Positions 9,399 to 17,781 of a stretch of 64,000 nt of DNA are shown piece by piece. Location of the stretch: contig VBWA01000030.1 in the NCBI GenBank assembly GCA_006218025.1, forward strand, positions 1-64,000. The letters run 5' to 3'. Within the stretch, counting starts at the first letter, position 1. Every line of letters begins with the position of its first letter. A program made the position numbers and the translations under genes. The notes beneath the pieces were generated by a model that was not told where the DNA came from, did no database searches, and saw only the letters and a list, made by a program, of their open reading frames with translations. The stretch comes from Rhodocyclaceae bacterium. Lineage in GTDB: Bacteria; Pseudomonadota; Gammaproteobacteria; Burkholderiales; Rhodocyclaceae.

Positions 9399-10673
9399 CT
9401 ACTTGTCCTTCAGTTTCATGATGCCCAATGAATTGAGCACCAACTTTTCGAAAACATGCTCGCTGGTGCCCTTCTTGATCTTGCGCATGTAGAACTTTTC
9501 GAAGGCGATCTTGGCCAGATGGACCCATTTGCCCTGGGAGAACCAGCTCACATTGCGCGGCGGAATCTGCGGCAGAGCGACGAAGGCCGCGCCGTTATCG
9601 CCGAAATCGGCCAGACAAACCGCGTTCCACGTGGCCTTGTGCGTCGGCTCCTTGCCGTCCAGCGCTTCACGAATGTTGTGAACGGTGGCGCTGACCATCG
9701 ACTCGATCATGTAGCCCGTCTTCGGCGCGCCGGTCGGCACGGGTGTTGCCTCCACCGGCGGAATGGCGACGCAGACTCCGGCCGAGTAGATGTTCTGGAA
9801 CTTCGGGTTGCGCTGAAAGGCATCGATCAGGATGAAGCCGCGCGGATTGGTCAGGCCCTCGATGCCGATGACGGCGTCGATGCCCTTGAAGGCCGGCAGC
9901 ATCATCGAGTATTTGAACTCGAGCACATGCTCCTTTTTCGGCGTGCCGTCATCATTGTGTTCGGTGACGTACATCTTGCCGGCCTCGACCTTGGTGGTCT
10001 TGGCGTTGCAAATCCACTTGATGTGGCGCTCGCGCATGACCGACTCCATCAGACCCTTGGAATCGCCTACGCCGCCCAGGCCGAGGTGCCCGATGTAGGG
10101 TTCGGCGGTAACGAAGGTCATCGGCACCTTGTCGCGAATCTTGCGCCGGCGGAGGTCGGTATCCATGATCATGGCGAACTCGTAGGCCGGGCCGTAGCAG
10201 GAGGCCATCTGCACCGCGCCCACGACAACGTGGCCGGGGTCCTTGACGAATTCCTGCCAGGCTTTCTCCGCCTCGACCGCATGATCGACGTGGCAAATCG
10301 AATGGGTGTGTCCCTTCGGCCCCAGCCCTTCGACTTCCTCGAAAGCCAGCTTGGGGCCGGTGGCGATGACCAGAAAGTCGTAGTCGATGCTGCGGCCATC
10401 GTCGAGTTCGACCTGGTTCCTGTCCGGATGCACCCGCTTGGCGCCGACGGGAATGAAGTCGATGCCCTTCTTCGCCAGCAGCGGAGCGATTTCCACTTCG
10501 ATCGCGTCGCGCTTGCGCCAGTCGACCGCGACCCAGGGATTCGACGGCGTGAAGTGGTGCATCGGATTGTTCGATATCACCGTCAGCTTGTCGCCGGGAC
10601 GCAGCATTTCACGCATTTCATAGGCTGCGGGCATGCCGCCGATGCCGGCGCCGAGAATTACGATGTGGGCCAT
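9399..10673 (-). CDS. sqr: sulfide:quinone oxidoreductase (FAD-dependent)
   Basis: This 424-residue flavoprotein of the disulfide oxidoreductase superfamily should oxidise sulfide and pass electrons to quinone at the membrane face. It begins with the dinucleotide-binding GAGIGG at residues 8-13. Cys127 (SICHVD), Cys159 (MASCYG) and Cys353 (AVCLADFGD) occupy the spacing of the three functional cysteines of known SQRs. Lys/Arg-rich C-terminal segments could bind the membrane. A GGAGGAG ribosome binding site supports the ATG. It sits between RND adaptor and RND permease genes, and an FNR-like box lies 98 bases upstream. Flavocytochrome c sulfide dehydrogenase is less likely because the Cys pattern fits SQR better. 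Confidence 0.85.
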   Translation of the reverse strand: MAHIVILGAGIGGMPAAYEMREMLRPGDKLTVISNNPMHHFTPSNPWVAVDWRKRDAIEVEIAPLLAKKGIDFIPVGAKRVHPDRNQVELDDGRSIDYDFLVIATGPKLAFEEVEGLGPKGHTHSICHVDHAVEAEKAWQEFVKDPGHVVVGAVQMASCYGPAYEFAMIMDTDLRRRKIRDKVPMTFVTAEPYIGHLGLGGVGDSKGLMESVMRERHIKWICNAKTTKVEAGKMYVTEHNDDGTPKKEHVLEFKYSMMLPAFKGIDAVIGIEGLTNPRGFILIDAFQRNPKFQNIYSAGVCVAIPPVEATPVPTGAPKTGYMIESMVSATVHNIREALDGKEPTHKATWNAVCLADFGDNGAAFVALPQIPPRNVSWFSQGKWVHLAKIAFEKFYMRKIKKGTSEHVFEKLVLNSLGIMKLKDK

Positions 10674-10770
10674 GATGTCTCCTCCTGAATTCGGTTATAA
10701 GTGAACAGGAGAGTATCAGACCACAAGGCCGTAACGGTCATTACTCCAGCAATTGCAGCCATGACTGAAA

Positions 10771-10784
10771 TTGATCAGGATCAG
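10771..10784 (-). promoter_or_regulatory. FNR/DNR-like box upstream of sqr
   Basis: TTGAT, four bases, ATCAG matches the FNR consensus TTGAT-N4-ATCAA at nine of ten positions. It overlaps the last codons of the adaptor gene and is about 98 bases upstream of the sqr start. A GGAGTAAT-like -10 follows at a spacing compatible with class II activation. It could give sqr its own anoxic promoter inside the operon. Confidence 0.5.
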
Positions 10785-11821
10785 CGCGCAGCCGGCGTCT
10801 TCAGGTCGATCCCGGTTTTCAGCGGCACCAGACTCACCCGCTCGCCGGAATTGATGCCGGCCAGCACTTCGAGTTGGCCGCCGGACACGGCCTCGCCCAC
10901 GCGCACCTGACGCAGGCGGGCGCCGCCCCTGTCGTCCAGCACATACACGGCGGTCACCTCGCCGCGGCGCAAGACTGCCGCGGGTGGCACGGTCAACCTC
11001 TGCGCCTGGCCGACCGCAAAGTGGGCACGGGCGGACATGCCGGGCACCACGCCTTCGATGTTGTCCGGCAGGTAAAGACGCGCCGTCGCGGTATGGCTGC
11101 GCGCATCGACCGTGGGCAGTATTTCCACACGCAACGCATCGACCCACGTGCCGGTTTCAGGAAACTCGATCCGGGCGCGGCCAGTCTTCTTCAGTTCAGC
11201 GAGTTTGTATTGGGGCAGGCTGGCGATCACGCGCAGCCCCTTCGGGTCGAACACGGTGACCAGCGGCCTGCCCAGCGCGGCCATCTCGCCCAGTTCGACA
11301 TGTCGTTGCGCCACGATGCCGGTGATCGGTGCCGTCACCGTGCCATGGGACACGCCGGCCCCCGAGGCGGCGGCCGCACCTTGTGCCGCCTTCCACGCGG
11401 CAGCCGCCTGATCGAGCGCGGCCTGGCTGACAAACTTCTGGGCATGAAGATTCTTTGTGCGCTCATAGGCTGCGCTGGCCTGCGCCAAGCTGGCCCGGGC
11501 GCTGGCATCCGAGCCGGCAGCCTCGCGCGCATCGAGGCGCATCAGGAGCTCACCCTGCTTCACGCGCTGTCCGGCATCGACGCGAACTTCGAGCACGCGA
11601 CCGGCGATCTGCGCCGCCACCGTAGCCTGACGCACCGCTTCGACCGTGGCCTCGACCGGAAAGCCGAGATCGACTTCGCGCAATTGCACCACGACGCTGG
11701 TCGGCGCCGCTTCGGCAGCAAAAGAAGAACTGCTCGCCGGCAGAAAGCCGGCGAGCAGAAAACCAAGGGCGGTCAAAAGGAGGAGAGAGCCCTTGGGGAG
11801 GAGACGGATAGGTTTCATCAT
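10781..11821 (-). CDS. RND efflux periplasmic adaptor (membrane fusion protein)
   Basis: This 346-residue protein has an N-terminal signal sequence (hydrophobic core LLLLTALGFLLAGFL, cleavage near FAAEA). A lipoyl/barrel-sandwich half follows with VAAQIAGRVLEVRVDAGQRV, then an alpha hairpin (about 100-150), the second lipoyl half and a beta-barrel domain. It would link the RND permease to an outer-membrane channel. The ATG at 11821 or 11818 was chosen because only this start gives a signal peptide. No ribosome binding site precedes it, and the best promoter would start transcription almost at the ATG, so a leaderless transcript is possible. Confidence 0.87.
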   Translation of the reverse strand: MMKPIRLLPKGSLLLLTALGFLLAGFLPASSSSFAAEAAPTSVVVQLREVDLGFPVEATVEAVRQATVAAQIAGRVLEVRVDAGQRVKQGELLMRLDAREAAGSDASARASLAQASAAYERTKNLHAQKFVSQAALDQAAAAWKAAQGAAAASGAGVSHGTVTAPITGIVAQRHVELGEMAALGRPLVTVFDPKGLRVIASLPQYKLAELKKTGRARIEFPETGTWVDALRVEILPTVDARSHTATARLYLPDNIEGVVPGMSARAHFAVGQAQRLTVPPAAVLRRGEVTAVYVLDDRGGARLRQVRVGEAVSGGQLEVLAGINSGERVSLVPLKTGIDLKTPAAR

Positions 11822-11822
11822 C

Positions 11823-11844
11823 AATATCAGTATATGCTTATATT
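11823..11844 (-). promoter_or_regulatory. 22-bp palindromic operator candidate
   Basis: AATAT and ATATT close an imperfect palindrome with 18 of 22 symmetric positions. It covers the -10 region and the expected start site of the adaptor-sqr-RND operon. AT-rich dyads of this kind are typical of ArsR/SmtB-type repressors, including the sulfide-responsive BigR/SqrR group. The identity of the regulator is inferred; no such gene is in the window. Confidence 0.55.
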
Positions 11845-11856
11845 CAAAAAAATCAA
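11829..11856 (-). promoter_or_regulatory. sigma70-type promoter of the adaptor-sqr-RND operon
   Basis: On the minus strand TTGATT (11851-11856) and TATACT (11829-11834) are separated by 16 bases, a good -35/-10 pair. The predicted start lies within a few bases of the adaptor start codon. The -10 is inside the palindrome at 11823-11844, consistent with repression. Confidence 0.55.
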
Positions 11857-11999
11857 GTAGCGCTCGCAAATCTCTGCGCCGTGCATGGAATCCTACGCCA
11901 CGCCAAGTCTCGGCACACATTCATTGATACGAAACGATTTTTACCTCGACCGTCGCGTCCGAACATTGCGCTGGGAGGCATCAAGAACGAAAGTCCGAA

Positions 12000-12013
12000 T
12001 TGATTCCAATCAA
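12000..12013 (+). promoter_or_regulatory. FNR/ANR/DNR box upstream of nirS
   Basis: TTGATTCCAATCAA is a perfect TTGAT-N4-ATCAA dyad centred 88 bases upstream of the nirS start codon. Such boxes drive anoxic or nitric-oxide-responsive nirS expression in denitrifiers through FNR, ANR or DNR proteins. No clear -10 hexamer is visible at the ideal distance. Confidence 0.8.
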
Positions 12014-12060
12014 GGACACCAAGCCGATTGTCGAGCACCCTCCGCCGTCTCAAAAAAATA

Positions 12061-13837
<1,777 letters not shown>

Positions 13838-13850
13838 GTCGTTCCACCTG

Positions 13851-13894
13851 CTGCAAATAAAACGGGGGCCTTCTGGCCCCCGTTTTATTTGCAG
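13851..13894. terminator. bidirectional terminator between nirS and cbiX
   Basis: A perfect 20-base stem (13851-13870 with 13875-13894) closes on a TTCT loop. The GC-rich inner part (GGGGGCC) is flanked by A-rich and T-rich arms, so either strand gives a stem followed by TTTTATTT. It serves the two convergent transcripts. Confidence 0.92.
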
Positions 13895-13907
13895 TACTCG
13901 CGGCGAA

Positions 13908-14279
13908 CTACTCGCCGGGCTGCGCCTTCAGCGCATAGTCTGCCATCGCCACCAGCACCGATTCCGCTTCGCCCACCGGAGCCGCAAGGGCGATCACCAG
14001 TCCGGCATGGCGATCCATCGCGTTGGCCGCCATCTGCGGCAGGTCCTTCTTGACATGGCTGCCGGCCGCCATGAAGATCGGCACCACGACGATTTCCGTC
14101 GCGCCTTGGTGCACCAGGCAATCCACACCCTCGTCGAATGTCGGTCGCATCAGTTCGAGAAAGCCCGGCTCGACCAGCACTCCCGGTTCGCGCGCAAGGA
14201 TGGCATCGCGGATGCGATGAAAAGGCTGCGCCCATTCGGGGTTGCGCGCACCGTGGCCGAACAGAAGTATTCCCCTCAC
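13908..14279 (-). CDS. cbiX: sirohydrochlorin chelatase, short CbiX type
   Basis: This 123-residue protein starts with ILLFGHGARN, whose His is the metal-binding residue of CbiX/SirB chelatases, and continues with VVPIFMAAGSHVKKDLP carrying the second His. It would insert cobalt or iron into sirohydrochlorin for cobalamin or sirohaem; sirohaem is also a precursor of haem d1. The size is that of the short, homodimeric CbiX class. The GTG start at 14279 overlaps the stop of the MFS gene as GTGA, so it is translationally coupled. Which metal it inserts cannot be told from sequence. Confidence 0.85.
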   Translation of the reverse strand: MRGILLFGHGARNPEWAQPFHRIRDAILAREPGVLVEPGFLELMRPTFDEGVDCLVHQGATEIVVVPIFMAAGSHVKKDLPQMAANAMDRHAGLVIALAAPVGEAESVLVAMADYALKAQPGE

Positions 14280-15550
14280 TTTTTCTCCATCTTCCAGACA
14301 TTGCGGCAACCGGTTTCCCGGACGAACAGCGTCGCGATCCAGCCGGCAACGGCTGCCGCCGTCAATAGCATCAGGCCGTTGCGCCAGTCGCCGGCGGAAT
14401 AGATGCGCACCCCGGCCTCCATTCTGCCATCCCAGGTGCGCTCCATGAGCCAGCCAACCGTCGGTTGCAGGATCGCCGGGCCGAGAAAGATGCCGACGTT
14501 CACCACGCTGGTGGCCATGCCCGAGAGCTGCGGCGGATTGACTTCCTTGGCACTGGCCCAGGATAGCGTGAAGCCTGCCGTGGCCAGACCCATCATGGCG
14601 CATAGCCCATAGGTCGCCACCAGCGGCAGGGCGCCGTCAGCGCGCCAGGTCGCCCACCACAACCAGACGCACCAGCCGAGCACATGCAGGCCGGAAACTG
14701 CCAGCGCCACCGATTTGCGCCGCCCCAATGCGTCCGAAACGCGGCCCCACAGGGCCGAGCCGATGGCAAAGCCGAGGAAGTAAATGCTCACATGATTGGA
14801 TGCGACGCCGCGCGACATGGCGTGCATCTGGGTCAGGTAGGGCACGGCCCAGAGTCCGGCGAAGGTGAAGAAAGCACCGGAAAGTCCGGCATTGGCAAAA
14901 AAGCCGGGCCAGGTGGCGCGGTTCTTCAGCACCGAGACGAGGCCGGAAAGCCAGGCCGTGCGATCGACCTTGCCCGCCGGGGTTTCGATCACCCAGGCAC
15001 GACTGGCGAAGGCCAATGCGAAGGACAACAATCCGACCACGACGAAGACCTGGCGCCAGCCGGCAGCCTGGGTCGCCCAGGCCAGCGGCGCGCCGGCGAG
15101 GATCGAACCGAGATTGCCGATCAGCATGCACAGGCCGGTCAGGGTGGCGAAGCGGCGTTCGTCAAACCCGATCGCCAGCAGTTTCAGCATGGCGATGAAG
15201 GTCACGGAAACGCCGAGACCGACCAGCGTGCGCCCGACAAAGGCGAGTTCGAAGCTTGGCGCAAGGCCGAACAGGATCGCCCCGACGCCCGCCACCAGGC
15301 CGCCCCAGAACAGGATGCGACGCGGCCCCAGGGTATCGGCGAGAACCCCGGTGGGGATTTGCATCAGCGTATAGACGTAGAAGTAGGTCGCCGCCAGCGT
15401 CCCGAGTTGCGCGCCACCGATGGCGAAGCTGACCTGGAGATCTCCCGAAATCGCCGCCGGCGCCACGCGGTGGAAGAAGGACAGCAGGTAGGCGGCAATC
15501 GCCACGCCGAGGCCGAGCATCACGGCCGGCCGGGTGGCAGCGGGGTTCAT
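14276..15550 (-). CDS. MFS transporter
   Basis: This 424-residue protein has about twelve hydrophobic helices and the MFS loop 2-3 motif GVLADTLGPRR near residue 70. A middle loop links the two six-helix halves. It sits between a hydroxyacid dehydrogenase and cbiX and overlaps both by four bases (ATGA and GTGA), so the three genes are translated together. Candidate substrates would be an organic acid, given the dehydrogenase. The sequence alone does not decide substrate. Confidence 0.88.
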   Translation of the reverse strand: MNPAATRPAVMLGLGVAIAAYLLSFFHRVAPAAISGDLQVSFAIGGAQLGTLAATYFYVYTLMQIPTGVLADTLGPRRILFWGGLVAGVGAILFGLAPSFELAFVGRTLVGLGVSVTFIAMLKLLAIGFDERRFATLTGLCMLIGNLGSILAGAPLAWATQAAGWRQVFVVVGLLSFALAFASRAWVIETPAGKVDRTAWLSGLVSVLKNRATWPGFFANAGLSGAFFTFAGLWAVPYLTQMHAMSRGVASNHVSIYFLGFAIGSALWGRVSDALGRRKSVALAVSGLHVLGWCVWLWWATWRADGALPLVATYGLCAMMGLATAGFTLSWASAKEVNPPQLSGMATSVVNVGIFLGPAILQPTVGWLMERTWDGRMEAGVRIYSAGDWRNGLMLLTAAAVAGWIATLFVRETGCRNVWKMEKK

Positions 15551-16521
15551 GTCAGGACTTCGGGATTGAGCAGGTTGGGCGGCCGCTGGCCGGAAAGGGC
15601 GGCGATCAGGTTGTCGGCCGCGGTCATCGCCATCGCCATGCGCGTGGCGCGTGAACTGGAGCCGATGTGCGGCGTCAGCGCGACGTTGTCGAGTTCGAGG
15701 AATCCGGGATTGAACTTCGGTTCGCCCTCGAATACATCGAGACCGGCACCCGCAAGTCGGCGCTGGCGCAACGCCGATATCAGCGCTTCGTCATCGACGA
15801 TGCCGCCGCGCGCCACGTTGATCAGGTGCGCCGTGGGTTTCATCAGCGCCAGCTCGGCGGCGCCGATGGTGTGATGGCTTTCGGGCGAATACGGCAGCAG
15901 CAACACCAGGAAATCGGATTCGCGCAACAGCGTCTCCTTGTCCACCCAAGTCGCGCGGCATTCGGCTTCGCGCTCTGCGGGCAGCGGGGTGCGCTTGTGA
16001 TAGATCACTTTCATGTCGAAGCCCAGCGCACGCCGCGCCACCGTCTGCCCGATGCGCCCCATGCCGAGGATGCCGAGCGTGGCGTGATGTACGTCCGTGC
16101 CCAGCCACTGGATGAACTGCCAGCCTTTCCACTCGCCTTTGCGCAACCAGCGTTCGGCAGCCGGCAACCGCCGCGCCGTCGCCATCAGCAACGCCCAGGT
16201 CAGGTCGGCCGTGGTGTCGTCGAGCACGCCGGGCGTGTTGGTCGCCATCACGCCGGCTCGGGTGCAGGCGGCCAGATCGATGTTGTTGTAGCCGACGGCA
16301 AAGTTGCACACCGCCTTCAGCGCAGGCGCGGCGGCGATGACCTCGGCCGTCACCGGATCGGTGGCCGCCGTCAGCGCCCCGGCTTTGTCGGCCAGTCGCG
16401 CCTTGAGGCCCTCGACACCGAGGATGACATCGGCCTGGTTGTCGTCGACCTCGAAATGCTCTGCCAGACGCGCGAGCACCTCCGGAAATACCTCGCGGCT
16501 GACCAATACCCTGGGTTTCAT
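15547..16521 (-). CDS. D-2-hydroxyacid dehydrogenase (glyoxylate/hydroxypyruvate reductase type)
   Basis: This 324-residue enzyme of the D-isomer-specific hydroxyacid dehydrogenase family should reduce glyoxylate or hydroxypyruvate with NAD(P)H. The Rossmann motif LGILGMGRIGQ lies near residue 147. Catalytic Arg is in NVARGGIVDD, Glu in GLDVFEGEP and His in LTPHIGSSS. The domain order of a swapped catalytic N and C terminus around the nucleotide-binding domain is normal. With gph elsewhere in the window it could serve glycolate/glyoxylate metabolism, which is inference. Part of its coding sequence (RQRRL region) matches the dispersed repeat. Confidence 0.88.
   Translation of the reverse strand: MKPRVLVSREVFPEVLARLAEHFEVDDNQADVILGVEGLKARLADKAGALTAATDPVTAEVIAAAPALKAVCNFAVGYNNIDLAACTRAGVMATNTPGVLDDTTADLTWALLMATARRLPAAERWLRKGEWKGWQFIQWLGTDVHHATLGILGMGRIGQTVARRALGFDMKVIYHKRTPLPAEREAECRATWVDKETLLRESDFLVLLLPYSPESHHTIGAAELALMKPTAHLINVARGGIVDDEALISALRQRRLAGAGLDVFEGEPKFNPGFLELDNVALTPHIGSSSRATRMAMAMTAADNLIAALSGQRPPNLLNPEVLT
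15754..15778 (+). repeat. dispersed repeat A-like copy inside the dehydrogenase gene
   Basis: AAGTCGGCGCTGGCG followed by CA and ACGCCGAT matches the consensus with about two mismatches. It lies antisense within a conserved coding region (RQRRLAGAG), so chance or gene-driven similarity cannot be excluded. Confidence 0.45.
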
Positions 16522-16575
16522 GGTGTCTTCACTTTGTTCATTCCCGTTCGGCCGGCCAACGCCGGGAGTCCATCG

Positions 16576-17745
16576 CTACCTTACCAGCGTCACCGGCACG
16601 TCGGTGTGCTGCAGCACACCCCTGGCGACCGAACCGAGGACCAGATCGGCGACCGCGGACCGGCCGTGGGTGCACATCAGTATCTGGCCGATGCCGTGCT
16701 CACGCGCAAAATGCGCAATGGTCTCGGCCGCCAGCTCGCCGATCACGACGTGGTGCTGGCATGGCACGCCGGCGCTATCGAGTCGCGCGCGCGCCTCCGC
16801 CAGTTCCTTGAGTCCTTCATCGTGGTAATAGCCCTTGATGTCCTCGGCCGAAACGAACTGCGACACATCCTTGTGCAAGACATGCTGGACATTGAGCAGA
16901 TGGATCTCCGGCTCGTCTTTGTACCAGCCGCGCATGGTCAGCAATCGATCGACAGCGCGCAGCGATGCATCGGAGCCATCGACGGGCAGCAGCAGTTTAT
17001 GCATGGTTGTATCCCCCACGGTGGATTCTCCGGGTGCGCCTTCGATTTCGACCAGCGGCCGCTCCTCCCTGACTTCGGCACGTGCCGCAAGCAGTTTGCC
17101 GACGCCGACGACGAATAACGCTCCCGCTGCCGGCAGCACGGTATGCAGCCAGGCCGCATTCGCATGGATCCATCCGGCCACCAGCGGATCGGCCACCGCC
17201 ATCTCGCCCGCAACGTAGCCGAGCAGGGCCGCGCCAAGGGTAATGATGATCGGATAGCGCTCCATGATCTTGAGCAGGAAGGTACTGGTGAAGACGACCA
17301 GGGGAATGCTCAGTGCGAGGCCGAAGACAAGCAGCAGCAGACTCCCCTTGGCGACGGCGGCAATGGCGATGATGTTGTCCACGCTCATCACCACATCGGC
17401 AATCAGGATGGTGCGGATGGCCGCGCCCATGCTGCCGATTGCCATGCCCTCGCCCGAGCTCTCCTCCTCGGGCAACAGCAACTGCACGGCGATCCACAGC
17501 AGCAGCACAGAGCCGATCAGCTTGAGCGCCGGCAGCTTGAGCAGCGTCACGGCGACCACGGTCAGGGATACGCGCATCGCCACCGCGGCGAAGGTGCCCC
17601 AGAAGATGGCCCGCCTCTGCTGGTGCGGCGGCAGCGAGCGCGTCGCCAGCGCGATGACCACCGCATTGTCGCCCGACAGCACGATGTCGGCGCCGATGAT
17701 CTGCAGCAGGGCCAGCCAGAAGGCTGGCGTTCCGAACTCAATCAC
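16576..17745 (-). CDS. TerC-family membrane protein fused to a universal stress domain
   Basis: This 389-residue protein has two parts. Residues 1-230 form a TerC/YjbE-type integral membrane domain with the acidic motifs GADIVLSGDNAVV and ADVVMSVDNI, associated with metal ion (Mn, Ca) handling or tellurium resistance. Residues about 248-389 are a UspA-like nucleotide-binding domain starting KLLLPVDGSD and ending GSVARGVLQHTDVPV. The usual GTHG of the ATP loop is CTHG here. The fusion suggests that nucleotide or stress state controls the membrane part. It starts 36 bases after dctM on the same strand and may share its transcript. Confidence 0.85.
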   Translation of the reverse strand: MIEFGTPAFWLALLQIIGADIVLSGDNAVVIALATRSLPPHQQRRAIFWGTFAAVAMRVSLTVVAVTLLKLPALKLIGSVLLLWIAVQLLLPEEESSGEGMAIGSMGAAIRTILIADVVMSVDNIIAIAAVAKGSLLLLVFGLALSIPLVVFTSTFLLKIMERYPIIITLGAALLGYVAGEMAVADPLVAGWIHANAAWLHTVLPAAGALFVVGVGKLLAARAEVREERPLVEIEGAPGESTVGDTTMHKLLLPVDGSDASLRAVDRLLTMRGWYKDEPEIHLLNVQHVLHKDVSQFVSAEDIKGYYHDEGLKELAEARARLDSAGVPCQHHVVIGELAAETIAHFAREHGIGQILMCTHGRSAVADLVLGSVARGVLQHTDVPVTLVR

Positions 17746-17781
17746 GCCGCAGTGACCCCGCTTGCCGTCCTACTAGCCGCC

